This document shows positions 1-8,656 of a stretch of 64,000 nt of DNA, in pieces. The stretch covers positions 62,001-126,000 of the forward strand of contig NZ_JACBNX010000010.1 of assembly GCF_013403875.1 (NCBI RefSeq), written 5' to 3'. The position numbers and the translations under genes are program-made. The notes under the pieces are model-generated. The model was not told the DNA's origin. It saw only the letters and a program-made list of their open reading frames with translations, and made no database searches. Each line of letters opens with the position of its first letter. Positions within the stretch are counted from its first letter, which is position 1. The DNA is from Burkholderia guangdongensis. GTDB lineage: Bacteria; Pseudomonadota; Gammaproteobacteria; Burkholderiales; Burkholderiaceae.

Positions 1-471
1 GTTGCATACGTCACGCAGACGACGCTGTCGGTCGACGACACGCGCGGGATCATCGACGCGCTGCACCGCCGCTTCACCGACATCGTCGGGCCGGACACGC
101 GCGACATCTGCTATGCGACGCAGAACCGGCAGGCCGCGGTGCGCGAGCTGAGCGAGCAGGTCGACGTGCTGCTCGTCGTCGGCGCGACGAACAGTTCGAA
201 CTCGAACCGGCTGCGCGAGATCGGCACCGAAAGCGGCGTGCCGAGCTATCTGGTCGCGGACGGCTCGGAAGTGAAGGCCGAATGGTTCGCGAACGCGCAA
301 ACGGTCGGCCTCACGGCCGGCGCGTCGGCGCCCGAAGAGATGGTCGAGGATGTGATCGGCGCGCTGCGCGCGCTGGGGCCCGTCGAGGTCACGACGATGA
401 CGGGCCGTGAAGAAAAAGTCGAATTCAAGCTGCCGGCGAAGCTCACCCAAGCTGTCGCCCGCGAAGTTTAA
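1..471 (+). CDS. ispH: 4-hydroxy-3-methylbut-2-enyl diphosphate reductase, C-terminal part
   Basis: The open frame runs in from the window edge, so only the last 156 residues are seen. IspH is the [4Fe-4S] enzyme that makes IPP and DMAPP in the last step of the MEP isoprenoid pathway, in the cytosol. Seen here: the third cluster cysteine in [10 protein letters not shown] (codon 109-111), the substrate-binding stretch [11 protein letters not shown], and LTAGASAPE, which match the known order of the family. The stop codon touches an AGGAGG that serves hpnH, so the two genes form one transcript. Burkholderia usually has a second ispH; this copy is probably dedicated to hopanoid precursor supply (inference). 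Confidence 0.95.
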   Translation, partial: VAYVTQTTLSVDDTRGIIDALHRRFTDIVGPDTRDICYATQNRQAAVRELSEQVDVLLVVGATNSSNSNRLREIGTESGVPSYLVADGSEVKAEWFANAQTVGLTAGASAPEEMVEDVIGALRALGPVEVTTMTGREEKVEFKLPAKLTQAVAREV

Positions 472-476
472 GGAGG
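471..476 (+). promoter_or_regulatory. ribosome binding site deciding the TTG start of hpnH
   Basis: AGGAGG begins on the last base of the ispH stop codon and lies 7 bases before a TTG codon at 484. No ATG or GTG is better placed, so hpnH most likely starts with TTG and is translationally linked to ispH. Confidence 0.8.
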
Positions 477-483
477 ACAACTC

Positions 484-1644
484 TTGTCTATTCCGCTGCT
501 CCAACAAGCCCGTGTCGGCGCGTACATCATGCGCCAGCACTTTTCCGGCAACAAACGCTATCCGCTCGCGCTGATGCTCGAGCCGCTGTTCCGCTGCAAC
601 CTCGCGTGCAACGGCTGCGGCAAGATCGACTATCCGGATCCGATCCTGAACCAGCGCCTGTCGGTCGAGGAATGCATCGAGGCCGTCGAGGAATGCGGCG
701 CGCCGGTCGTGTCGATCGCCGGCGGCGAGCCGCTGCTGCATCGCGAGATGCCGGAAATCGTCCAGGAAATCATCAAGCGCAAGCGTTTCGTGTATCTGTG
801 CACGAACGCGCTGCTGATGGAAAAGAAGATGGACGACTACCAGCCGAGCCCGTACTTCGTGTGGTCGGTCCACCTCGACGGCGATCAGCAGATGCACGAT
901 CACTCGGTGTCGCAGGATGGCGTGTACGAGAAGGCGGTCGCGGCGATCAAGGAAGCGAAGCGCCGCGGCTTCCGCGTGAACATCAACTGCACGCTGTTCA
1001 ACGATGCGGTTCCGGAGCGCGTCGCGAAGTTCTTCGACACGCTGGGGCCGATCGGCGTCGACGGGATCACGGTGTCGCCGGGCTACGCGTACGAGCGCGC
1101 GCCGGACCAGCAGCACTTCCTGAACCGCGACAAGACGAAGAACCTGTTCCGCGAGATCCTGAAGCGCGGCGAAGGCGGCAAGCGCTGGTCGTTCAGCCAG
1201 TCGTCGCTGTTCCTCGACTTCCTGGCCGGCAACCAGACGTACAAGTGCACGCCGTGGGGCAACCCGGCGCGCACGGTGTTCGGCTGGCAGAAGCCGTGCT
1301 ATCTGGTCGGCGAAGGTTACGTGAAGACCTTCAAGGAACTGATGGAGACGACCGACTGGGACAACTACGGCGTCGGCAACTACGAGAAGTGCGCGGACTG
1401 CATGGTCCACTGCGGCTTCGAGGCGACGGCGGTGATGGATACCATTTCGAGTCCGCTGAAGGCGCTGAAGGTCAGCATGAAGGGCGTGAAGACCGACGGC
1501 CCGTTCGCGCCGGACATTCCGATCGACAAGCAACGCCCGGCCGAGTACGTGTTCTCGCGGCACGTCGAGATCAAGCTCGAGGAAATTCAGCGGGCCGGCA
1601 AGGGCAAGCTGCAGAAGACGGCGAAGCCGGCGGCGGCGGCCTAA
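484..1644 (+). CDS. hpnH: adenosyl-hopene transferase, radical SAM enzyme HpnH
   Basis: HpnH joins the 5'-deoxyadenosyl radical of SAM to diploptene, the first step in making extended (C35) hopanoids of the outer membrane. The 386-residue product has the radical SAM cysteines C38, C42 and C45 in FRCNLACNGCG, a GGEPLL motif near residue 80, and the cysteine-containing C-terminal domain typical of the family. The length is normal. The start is TTG at 484, set by the AGGAGG just upstream. It follows ispH with a 12-base gap. The last residues are a short Ala run produced by a 19-bp tandem repeat that continues past the stop codon. Confidence 0.96.
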   Translation: MSIPLLQQARVGAYIMRQHFSGNKRYPLALMLEPLFRCNLACNGCGKIDYPDPILNQRLSVEECIEAVEECGAPVVSIAGGEPLLHREMPEIVQEIIKRKRFVYLCTNALLMEKKMDDYQPSPYFVWSVHLDGDQQMHDHSVSQDGVYEKAVAAIKEAKRRGFRVNINCTLFNDAVPERVAKFFDTLGPIGVDGITVSPGYAYERAPDQQHFLNRDKTKNLFREILKRGEGGKRWSFSQSSLFLDFLAGNQTYKCTPWGNPARTVFGWQKPCYLVGEGYVKTFKELMETTDWDNYGVGNYEKCADCMVHCGFEATAVMDTISSPLKALKVSMKGVKTDGPFAPDIPIDKQRPAEYVFSRHVEIKLEEIQRAGKGKLQKTAKPAAAA

Positions 1645-1689
1645 GCCGGCGGCGGCGGCCTAAGCCGGCGGCGGTGGACTAAGCCGGCG
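1624..1689. repeat. 19-bp tandem repeat across the hpnH stop codon
   Basis: The unit AAGCCGGCGGCGGCGGCCT occurs at 1624-1642 and 1643-1661, again with two changes at 1662-1680, then half a unit to 1689. Each unit junction restores a TAA. Because 19 is not a multiple of three, loss or gain of a unit would still leave an early stop. Confidence 0.85.
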
Positions 1690-1742
1690 GGCGCGGCGGG
1701 CGGATCGGCAACGTCACGGTCAGGCCGATCGCCGCGCCCCGA

Positions 1743-2102
1743 TCACCCGCCGTTCGCCAGCGCCGCGAGATCCAGCGTATACGACCGCCCGATCCACATC
1801 GCCGAATCGCGATGATCCCTGAGTTCGTCGCCGGTATTCGGATGCACGAACAGATCGAGCGCGCCGTGATTCAACACGAGCCACGGCACGACCTCCGCGA
1901 AGTGCTTCGCATCGAACGCGATCTGCGACGACCACGCCGGATGCGGCCCGACCGGGCGTTCATGGAAGCGCCCGATCTGCACGTGCGAGCCGAACCGCTG
2001 CTCGACGGCGAGACGGAATGCCCACGCCGCGTCGCGGTTCGCGGCGTCGAAGTAGATGTGGGCATGCCAGCTTTCGATGGAAGAAACGTTGAGGAGGGAC
2101 AT
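1743..2102 (-). CDS. DOPA 4,5-dioxygenase family protein
   Basis: The 119-residue product matches the small DOPA 4,5-dioxygenase family (extradiol ring cleavage of catechols in betalain-type pathways, non-haem iron). It has the WHAHIYFD start motif (H13, H15), further histidines H40, H47 and H54 in SHVQIGRFHERPVGPHP, and H79 and H87 near the end, which are the likely metal ligands. The length is normal for bacterial members. Bacterial substrates are mostly unknown and no catechol pathway gene lies beside it, so only the family is assigned. Only a weak purine stretch precedes the ATG. It lies 88 bases downstream of the NCS1 permease on the same strand and could be cotranscribed. Confidence 0.8.
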   Translation of the reverse strand: MSLLNVSSIESWHAHIYFDAANRDAAWAFRLAVEQRFGSHVQIGRFHERPVGPHPAWSSQIAFDAKHFAEVVPWLVLNHGALDLFVHPNTGDELRDHRDSAMWIGRSYTLDLAALANGG

Positions 2103-2190
2103 GACGATTCTCTGTCGATGAAAACATAACGCGCGTCATCGCAACCGACGGCACCCGCCATTATCACGCGTCGCGGCATCAAGCGCGGCA

Positions 2191-3648
2191 TCAAGCGCGG
2201 GTCGGTGCGATCGCGGCACGCGGCCGCAACGTCGCCATGATCAGGTACGTGCCGCCGCCGGTCACCACGCCGAAGAACCAGCCATAGGTATTCCACCACG
2301 CCGGCAGCAGGTTGGTGAGGTTGGGCAGGAAGGTCGAAAACACGCTGCCGACCGCCGCGGAGACCAGCGCGTTGACGTTCCAGCCGCCTTCGTAGCGGTA
2401 CTCGCCGTGCTCCTGATAGAGCGCCGCGACATTGATGTTGCCCTTGGCCACCAGATAGTAGTCCACCAGGATGATCCCCAGCAGCGGGCCCATCGTCGCG
2501 CCGATCGCGTTGACGAAGTGCGCGGCATTGCCTTCCCACGGCGCGAACGGGTAGAGCACCAGCGCGATGGCCGCGGCGATGTAGCCGCCCTTCTTGAAGC
2601 TGATGTGCTTCGGGAACACGTTGGAGATGTCGAATGACGCCGACACGAAATTGGCCACCACGTTGATGCCCAGCGTGGCGACCGCGAACGTCAGCGCCGC
2701 GACGAGTGCCAATATCCAGCTGTCGAACTTGGCCGAGATCTGCTCGGGGTGCAGCAGCACTTCGCCGTACACCTTGAAGGCGGCGATGGTGGTGACGCCG
2801 GCGACCAGCGAGAACGCGATCAGGTTGACCGGCAGGCCCCACAGATTGCCTTTCTTCACGGCGTCGCGGTTCTTCGCGTAGCGCGAGAAGTCGCAAAAGT
2901 TCAGGTACAGCGCCGCGAAGTACGTGATCCAGGTCGCCCCGACGGCCATCAGCGCCCAGAACGAGCCGGGCTCGCCGCTGACACCGGCGTCCTTGGTCTT
3001 CTCGAGCAGCAGGTTCATCGGAATGCCGTGGCTGAACGAGAAGCCGCCGGCCTTGACGCACAGACCGATCGCCAGAATCAGCATCGCGACCCACACCGCC
3101 GGACCGGCCCAGTCCTGGAATTTGCGCACCGTCTCCATGCCCTTCTGGATGATGAGCAACTGCAATGCCCAGATGATCACGTAGCAGATCACTTCCAGCC
3201 CCGAGTGACCGAGGAAGTGCGTGCCCTGGTGGAACGCCATCAGCGTGTCGCTGCGGATCAGCAGCGCGACCAGCGCGCCCGACGCCGCTGCCGTCTGCGC
3301 GCCGTACCAGAAGCAGGCGACGACGGCGCGCACCAGCGCCGCCAGGTTGGCGCCCCACACGCCGAAGGAGGCGCGCGCCAGCACCGGGTACGGCACGCCG
3401 GTCCGCTCGCCGGCGAAACCGATCAGGTTCATCAGCGCGAAGATCACCAGCGAGCCGAGCCCGATCGCCAGAACGAAGTTGATAAAGCTGCCGCACAGCA
3501 GGAACAGGCTCGCGGCGAGGTAGTAGCCCCAGAGGCTGTGCACGTCCGAGGTCCAGACGTTGAAAATGCTGAAGGCGCCCCAGTTGCGCTCCGTGGCGGG
3601 CGCGAGATCTTCGTTGTGGAGGCCGGGGGAAGGGGTGCGGGTTTCCAT
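2191..3648 (-). CDS. NCS1 family nucleobase/hydantoin/allantoin:cation symporter
   Basis: The 485-residue inner-membrane protein has about 12 hydrophobic segments and the NCS1 N-terminal signature (NEDLAPATERNWGAFSIFNVW, spread over residues 12-32, then a GxxP-type FAGERTGVPYPVLAR stretch). NCS1 proteins take up cytosine, uracil, allantoin, hydantoins or related cofactor precursors with Na+ or H+. No catabolic enzyme next to it fixes the substrate. GGAG at 3656-3660 (read on the minus strand) supports the start. Two inverted repeats at 3670-3712 upstream look like an operator region. Confidence 0.88.
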   Translation of the reverse strand: METRTPSPGLHNEDLAPATERNWGAFSIFNVWTSDVHSLWGYYLAASLFLLCGSFINFVLAIGLGSLVIFALMNLIGFAGERTGVPYPVLARASFGVWGANLAALVRAVVACFWYGAQTAAASGALVALLIRSDTLMAFHQGTHFLGHSGLEVICYVIIWALQLLIIQKGMETVRKFQDWAGPAVWVAMLILAIGLCVKAGGFSFSHGIPMNLLLEKTKDAGVSGEPGSFWALMAVGATWITYFAALYLNFCDFSRYAKNRDAVKKGNLWGLPVNLIAFSLVAGVTTIAAFKVYGEVLLHPEQISAKFDSWILALVAALTFAVATLGINVVANFVSASFDISNVFPKHISFKKGGYIAAAIALVLYPFAPWEGNAAHFVNAIGATMGPLLGIILVDYYLVAKGNINVAALYQEHGEYRYEGGWNVNALVSAAVGSVFSTFLPNLTNLLPAWWNTYGWFFGVVTGGGTYLIMATLRPRAAIAPTRA

Positions 3649-3669
3649 CTGTCATCTCCTTTGATGCAA

Positions 3670-3712
3670 GAACTGTACGTACTTTGTCGAACAGTTCCGC
3701 AGGGGTTAACCC
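3670..3712. promoter_or_regulatory. two inverted repeats upstream of the NCS1 permease
   Basis: GAACTGT at 3670-3676 is mirrored by ACAGTTC at 3691-3697, and just beyond lies the perfect 10-bp palindrome GGGTTAACCC at 3703-3712. They start 22 bases upstream of the permease ATG. Position and symmetry suggest a repressor or activator site; no regulator gene is adjacent. Confidence 0.45.
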
Positions 3713-3770
3713 GGGTCGAGATGCTTATGACCCCCACACCTGCATTTCGTCGAGCGAGTACCCCACGGCG

Positions 3771-3977
3771 TCAACAGCACTTCCCCGCCCCCGCCCCATA
3801 CCGCGCGTTCTGACGCTCGCGGAAGAATTCCTCATAAGTCATCACCGGCCGGTCCGGATGCGTCGCGCGCATATGCGCGACATACGTGTCGTAGTCGGGC
3901 AGGCCGACCATCATCCGCAACGCCTGCCCGAGATAGCGCCCCGCGTTGCGCAATTCGCCGCCGAGATCGGAGAACAT
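3771..3977 (-). CDS. YbdD/YjiX family small protein (CstA partner)
   Basis: The 68-residue soluble protein has the family pattern: [25 protein letters not shown], then [22 protein letters not shown]. In Enterobacteria ybdD follows cstA and yjiX follows the pyruvate transporter gene btsT, and the small protein is linked to transporter function. Here it starts 15 bases after the cstA stop on the same strand. A run of eight G (minus strand, 3983-3990) stands where the ribosome binding site should be. Confidence 0.9.
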   Translation of the reverse strand: MFSDLGGELRNAGRYLGQALRMMVGLPDYDTYVAHMRATHPDRPVMTYEEFFRERQNARYGAGAGKCC

Positions 3978-3982
3978 CGCGG

Positions 3983-3990
3983 CCCCCCCC
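3983..3990 (-). repeat. G8 homopolymer used as putative ribosome binding site
   Basis: Eight consecutive C on the plus strand (G8 on the coding strand) lie between the cstA stop and the ATG of the small partner gene. No other purine-rich site exists there. Confidence 0.5.
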
Positions 3991-3992
3991 GG

Positions 3993-6071
3993 TCAGCGTC
4001 CGCTGCCGAGCGCCTGCGCGGCCGGCAGCGGCTCGTATGGCGTCTCGCGCACGGTCGGCTTCGCGTCGCGGCGCGCGCGCAGCACCGCGAGCACGCCGTA
4101 GACCGCAATGCTCAGCACGACCGCGATGAACAGCATCGCGAGCGCGGCGTCGACGTAATCGTTGAAAATCACGCGCTGCATCTGCGCGAGCGACTTCGCC
4201 GGCGCGAGCACCGTGCCCGCATCGGCCGCCGCCTGCAGCTTCGCCGCGTGCGCGAGAAAGCTGACCTTCGGATTCGAATCGAACACCTTCTGCCAGCCCG
4301 CGGCCAGCGTGCAGATCAGCAGCCACGCGGTCGGCACGATCGTCACCCACGCGTAGCGTTCGCGCTTCATCTTGAACAGCACGACGGTGCCGAGCACCAG
4401 CGCGATCGCCGCGAGCATCTGGTTCGAGATCCCGAACAACGGCCACAGCGTGTTGATGCCGCCGAGCGGATCGACGACGCCCTGATACAGGAAGTACCCC
4501 CACGCGGCGACGCACAGCGCGGTCGCGGTCAGGTTCGCCGGCAGCGACTCGGTGCGCTTGAGCGCCGGATGGAACGTGCCGAGCAGATCCTGCAGCATGA
4601 AGCGGCCCGCGCGCGTGCCCGCGTCGACCGCCGTCAGGATGAACAGCGCCTCGAACAGGATCGCGAAGTGATACCAGAACGCCATCATCGCCTGGCCACC
4701 GATCACCTGGTGCAGGATCTGCGCCATCCCGACCGCCAGCGTCGGCGCGCCGCCGGCGCGCGCGACGATCGTCGTCTCGCCGACCGCCTTCGCCGTTTGC
4801 GTCAGCATCTCCGGCGTCAGCACGAAGCCCCACTGCGTGACCGTGTGCGCGACCGCGTCCGGCGTCGAGCCGAGCACCGCGGCCGGCGCGTTCATCGCGA
4901 AGTACACGCCGGGCTCGATCACGCACGCGGCGACGAGCGCCATGATCGCGACGAACGATTCCATCAGCATCGCGCCGTAGCCGATGAAGCGCATGTTGAT
5001 CTCGTTGTCGAGCAGCTTCGGCGTCGTGCCCGACGAGATCAGCGCGTGGAAGCCCGACACCGCGCCGCACGCGATCGTGATGAACAGGAACGGGAACAGG
5101 TTGCCGGACCAGACCGGGCCGGTGCCGTCGGCGAACTTCGTCAGCGCGGGCATCTTCAGTTCCGGCGCGACGATCAGGATGCCGATCGCGAGGCCGAGGA
5201 TGGTGCCGATCTTCAGGAACGTCGACAGGTAGTCGCGCGGCGCGAGCAGCAGCCACACCGGCAGCACCGACGCGACGAAGCCGTAGCCGATCAGGATCCA
5301 CGTGAGCTGCGTGCCGCTGAACGTGAACCACGCGGCGAGCGTCGGCGAATCGTGCACGGACTGGCCGAACGCGATCGCGCCCATCAGCAGCACGAAGCCG
5401 ATGATCGACACCTCGCCGATCCGGCCGGGCCGCACGTAGCGCGTATAAATCCCCATGAACAGCGCGATCGGAATCGTCGCGGCGACCGTGAAGGTGCCCC
5501 ACGGCGAATCGGTCAGCGCCTTCACGACGATCAGCGCGAGCACCGCGAGGATGATCACCATGATCAGGAACGTGCCGAACAGCGCGATCACGCCCGGCAC
5601 CGTGCCGAGCTCCATCTTCACGAGATCGCCGAGCGAGCGGCCGTCGCGGCGCGTCGAGATGAACAGCACGATGAAGTCCTGCACCGCGCCCGCGAACACG
5701 ACGCCCGCGAGAATCCACAGCATCCCGGGCGTGTAGCCCATCTGCGCGGCGAGCACCGGGCCGACGAGCGGCCCGGCGCCCGCGATCGCCGCGAAGTGAT
5801 GGCCGAACAGCACGTACTTGTTGGTCGGCACGTAGTCGAGGCCGTCGTTGTGGCGCACGGCCGGCGTCATCCGCAGCCCGTCGAGCTGCACGACCTTGCT
5901 CGCGATGAAGCGGCCGTAGAAGCGATATGCGATCAGATACACGCAAACGGCGGCGATCACGATCCAGAGTGCGCTGACTCGCTCGCCGTGCGCGAGCGCG
6001 ATCGTGCCGAATGCGAATGCGCCGAGCAGCGCGACCGCGATCCAGATCAGAAAACTGGAAGTCCGATTCAT
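3993..6071 (-). CDS. cstA: carbon starvation protein A, peptide/pyruvate transporter
   Basis: The 692-residue inner-membrane protein has about 16-18 hydrophobic segments and is close to the 701 residues of E. coli CstA. Family stretches seen include HGERVSALWIVIAAV, FYGRFIASKVVQLD, TNKYVLFGHHFAAIAGAGPLVGP and GFHALISSGTTPKLL. CstA and its relative BtsT import peptides and/or pyruvate during carbon limitation. AAGGAG lies 7 bases upstream of the ATG. The YbdD/YjiX gene follows in the same operon. The long AT-richer leader (6072-6541) suggests regulated transcription, in E. coli by cAMP-CRP; no certain CRP site was identified. Confidence 0.95.
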   Translation of the reverse strand: MNRTSSFLIWIAVALLGAFAFGTIALAHGERVSALWIVIAAVCVYLIAYRFYGRFIASKVVQLDGLRMTPAVRHNDGLDYVPTNKYVLFGHHFAAIAGAGPLVGPVLAAQMGYTPGMLWILAGVVFAGAVQDFIVLFISTRRDGRSLGDLVKMELGTVPGVIALFGTFLIMVIILAVLALIVVKALTDSPWGTFTVAATIPIALFMGIYTRYVRPGRIGEVSIIGFVLLMGAIAFGQSVHDSPTLAAWFTFSGTQLTWILIGYGFVASVLPVWLLLAPRDYLSTFLKIGTILGLAIGILIVAPELKMPALTKFADGTGPVWSGNLFPFLFITIACGAVSGFHALISSGTTPKLLDNEINMRFIGYGAMLMESFVAIMALVAACVIEPGVYFAMNAPAAVLGSTPDAVAHTVTQWGFVLTPEMLTQTAKAVGETTIVARAGGAPTLAVGMAQILHQVIGGQAMMAFWYHFAILFEALFILTAVDAGTRAGRFMLQDLLGTFHPALKRTESLPANLTATALCVAAWGYFLYQGVVDPLGGINTLWPLFGISNQMLAAIALVLGTVVLFKMKRERYAWVTIVPTAWLLICTLAAGWQKVFDSNPKVSFLAHAAKLQAAADAGTVLAPAKSLAQMQRVIFNDYVDAALAMLFIAVVLSIAVYGVLAVLRARRDAKPTVRETPYEPLPAAQALGSGR

Positions 6072-6541
6072 AAAGTCTCCTTGTCGGCAACGCGTCGTGC
6101 GCCACCATCATGGAGCGGCACACTGGACACGTATATTCCGTGTTTTGCGCCTGGCTTACAAGTGCATGACCGCCTAAGCGGAGTAGCTAGAAATACACCC
6201 GTGCGCGAAACTATTTATCATCGGGGAATTGTTGTGTCGGCTGCCGCTAAATCGGACATCAGTGTGGGAACCGCCTGCTCCGCGAAGTTCTGCGATAAGT
6301 TTTATTTTTGCGATAGCCGATTTTCAGACCAGTCTTATAGACATGCCAGGATCACACGCTGAGCATATGCAATCCACTCGCCCCGATAACGCGGCATTGC
6401 ACAGTACTCGATATGGCCCATAAGCATTCGAGACGGGGGAATAGAGTAACAGTGGGAATTTTATTGATTTCAATCGCGCGGAAGAATGACCGCGCCTGAT
6501 CGGGCGGCTCGAAATGAACCGCCCTTCATCGACACCGCAAT
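6072..6541. other. intergenic region upstream of cstA, downstream of aroG
   Basis: These 470 bases hold no convincing gene. The part from about 6180 to 6480 is clearly AT-richer than its surroundings and should contain the cstA promoter, reading leftward. A short hairpin (GGGCGG 6502-6507 with CCGCCC 6519-6524) near the aroG stop could end aroG transcription but has no T run. A small RNA cannot be excluded or supported from sequence alone. Confidence 0.5.
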
Positions 6542-7660
6542 TCACGCCCCCCGCCGCTTGCGCACCGCCTGCGCGAGCGTGTCGAGCACGGGCTCGGTCT
6601 GCGCCCAGCTCAGGCATGCGTCGGTGATCGACACGCCGTACTGCAGCGGCACGCCAGGCTTCAGATCCTGGCGGCCCGCCTCGAGATGGCTTTCGATCAT
6701 CACGCCGACGATCCGCCGGTCGCCGGCCGACAGCTGCCGCGCGAGGTCGTCGGCAACGTCGATCTGCCGCTCGTGCGACTTGTTCGAGTTCGCATGCGAG
6801 CAGTCGACCATCACCTGCTCGCGCAGCCCGGCCTTGTTCAGCACCGCGCAGCACGCGTCGATGCTCGCGCTGTCGTAGTTCGTGCCATGCTTGCCGCCGC
6901 GCAGGATCACGTGCGCGTCGTCGTTGCCGCGCGTCTCGAAAATCGCGGCCATCCCCATCTTCGTCATCCCCATGAACGCGTGGCTCGCGCGCGCGGCGAC
7001 GATTGCGTCCGCCGCGATCTGCACGCCGCCGTCGGTGCCGTTCTTGAAGCCGATCGGGCACGAGAGCCCCGACGCGAGCTGCCGATGGCTCTGGCTCTCG
7101 GTCGTGCGTGCGCCGATCGCGCCCCACGCGATCAGGTCCGCGATGTACTGCGGGCTCAGCAGGTCGAGGAATTCGGTCGCGGCGGGCAGGCCAAGCGCGT
7201 TCACATCGAGCAGAAGCTGGCGCGCGGCGTGCAGCCCCTCGTTGATCCGGAAGCTGCCGTCGAGACGCGGATCGTTGATGTAGCCCTTCCAGCCGACCGT
7301 CGTGCGCGGCTTCTCGAAGTACACGCGCATCACGATCAGCAGATCGTCCTTCAGCGCGTCGGCGGCGGCCTTCAGGCGCCGCGCGTAGTCGAGCGCCTGA
7401 TCGTGATCGTGGATCGAGCACGGGCCGACGACGATCACGAGCCGGTCGTCACGGCCGTGCAGGATGTCGCCGATCGCCGCGCGCGTGTTCTCGACGAGCG
7501 TCTGTACGCCGGACGGCACCGGCAGCTCGTCCTGCAGCAGCGCCGGCGAAATCAGCGGGCGCACCGCGCCGATGCGCACGTCGTCGATGCGCATCGTGTC
7601 CTGCGTCTCGTCGGCAACGCCCACCTCGCGATCGTGCGAAGGGTTGTCGAGGTTTTTCAT
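6542..7660 (-). CDS. aroG: 3-deoxy-7-phosphoheptulonate (DAHP) synthase, class I
   Basis: It catalyses the first shikimate-pathway step, condensing PEP and erythrose 4-phosphate. The AroF/G/H family motifs are all present: GPCSIHD with the metal cysteine, FEKPRTTVGWKG, GFKNGTDGG, and VDCSHANSNKSH. At 372 residues it is slightly longer than E. coli AroG (350) because of the N-terminus. The open frame extends further upstream, but the ATG at 7660 has a GGAG (CCGGAGATTCCG) in front and is chosen. Which amino acid inhibits it cannot be told here. yceH lies 46 bases upstream on the same strand. Confidence 0.94.
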   Translation of the reverse strand: MKNLDNPSHDREVGVADETQDTMRIDDVRIGAVRPLISPALLQDELPVPSGVQTLVENTRAAIGDILHGRDDRLVIVVGPCSIHDHDQALDYARRLKAAADALKDDLLIVMRVYFEKPRTTVGWKGYINDPRLDGSFRINEGLHAARQLLLDVNALGLPAATEFLDLLSPQYIADLIAWGAIGARTTESQSHRQLASGLSCPIGFKNGTDGGVQIAADAIVAARASHAFMGMTKMGMAAIFETRGNDDAHVILRGGKHGTNYDSASIDACCAVLNKAGLREQVMVDCSHANSNKSHERQIDVADDLARQLSAGDRRIVGVMIESHLEAGRQDLKPGVPLQYGVSITDACLSWAQTEPVLDTLAQAVRKRRGA

Positions 7661-7706
7661 CGGAATCTCCGGGGATGCGTGGGCGAATGGGGTAAAGGGA
7701 CGGGGC

Positions 7707-8411
7707 TCAATCCTGCGGCGGATCGATCGACATGCCAAGCTCGGCCGCCATCCGCTCGACGAGCGCGCACAGCCGCGTCACCTCGCCGGCAAGACGCTTC
7801 TGCTCGGCCCTCAGCGCGTCGAGCTCCGCGAACGGCACCGAATCGTCACCGGTGTCGCGCGCGGCGGCCAGCTCGTCGACGTCGACGTCGCCGCACATCA
7901 GATGCACCCAGCGATTCTCGCGCTCGCCGGCCGCGCGCGGCAGTCTGACGACGAGCGGCGGCGTGCGCGCGGCAAGCTCGTCGAGGAATGCCTCGACCGA
8001 CGAGTTGTCCGCGAAACCGTGCAGGCGCGAGGCGTTCATCCGCAGCTCCGCGGCCGTCTGCGCACCGCGCAACAGCATGATCGTCAGCAGCGCGCCCGCC
8101 TGGCTCGGAATGCCGAGCACGCGGGTCATGTTGTGCTCGAAGCGCGTCACGCGGCTGCTGCTGCCCTCCATCACGAGGCTTAGCCGCTTCAGGCCGTCGA
8201 CGGCCGTCTGCACGTCGGACTCGGTGGCGCTCATCACCGGCGCGCGCGCGGTCTTCTGGTTGCAACCGGCGGTCAGCGCGTTCAGCGACAGCGGATAGGT
8301 ATCCGGCACCGTGTGCTGCTTTTCGACGAGCACGCCGAGCACGCGTGCTTCGAGCGGCGTCAGCGGGCGAAGGGACGAGGACGGCGGAGGTGCGTCGGGC
8401 GTGGCGTTCAT
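7707..8411 (-). CDS. yceH: YceH family protein (DUF480)
   Basis: The 234-residue protein is of the UPF0502/DUF480 family, which folds as two winged-helix domains but has no firmly established role. Family stretches are LTPLEARVLGVLVEKQHTVPD at residues 17-37, SLNALTAGCNQKTARAPVM, and GAQTAAELRMNASRLHGF. Residues of about 192-225 form a likely coiled coil (ELDALRAEQKRLAGEVTRL). It may be a DNA-binding or chaperone-like protein; that is inference. No clear ribosome binding site precedes the ATG. Confidence 0.9.
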   Translation of the reverse strand: MNATPDAPPPSSSLRPLTPLEARVLGVLVEKQHTVPDTYPLSLNALTAGCNQKTARAPVMSATESDVQTAVDGLKRLSLVMEGSSSRVTRFEHNMTRVLGIPSQAGALLTIMLLRGAQTAAELRMNASRLHGFADNSSVEAFLDELAARTPPLVVRLPRAAGERENRWVHLMCGDVDVDELAAARDTGDDSVPFAELDALRAEQKRLAGEVTRLCALVERMAAELGMSIDPPQD

Positions 8412-8549
8412 GGTGGCGTCGCGGGGTGTTGCGTTCGGGGTCGAACCGGATCGCGGGCCGGCGGGCGGCGCGCGACGGAGCGCATATGATAAGCCGCCGC
8501 GACCGCGGTCGGTAGTCCGGGCACAATCCGGGCACGGGCATGCCGGCTA

Positions 8550-8585
8550 AAACGACCCAAACGACTCAAATGACTCAAATGACTC
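8550..8585. repeat. 9-bp tandem repeat, four copies
   Basis: Units AAACGACCC, AAACGACTC, AAATGACTC and AAATGACTC follow each other without gap, upstream of the marR promoter. The unit resembles an AP-1-like TGACTC core but no bacterial factor is implied. Confidence 0.8.
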
Positions 8586-8593
8586 AAGCAGCC

Positions 8594-8648
8594 TTGACGA
8601 TTCGCAAAATATGTCTACTCTGCATATATGCATCGTGCATATATATGG
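8594..8648 (+). promoter_or_regulatory. promoter and palindromic operator of the MarR-MFS pair
   Basis: TTGACG at 8594-8599 and TACTCT at 8616-8621 with a 16-base spacer form a plausible promoter. The perfect palindrome TGCATATATGCA (8621-8632) overlaps its downstream edge and a second TGCATATATA half follows at 8636. This is the typical arrangement for autorepression by a MarR dimer. Confidence 0.6.
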
Positions 8649-8656
8649 AGTGACAC

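Noticed and set aside
3684..6362. An 892-codon open frame on the strand opposite cstA.
   Set aside because: Its translation is Arg/His/Asp-rich without any domain and lies wholly over cstA; it is a GC-bias shadow.
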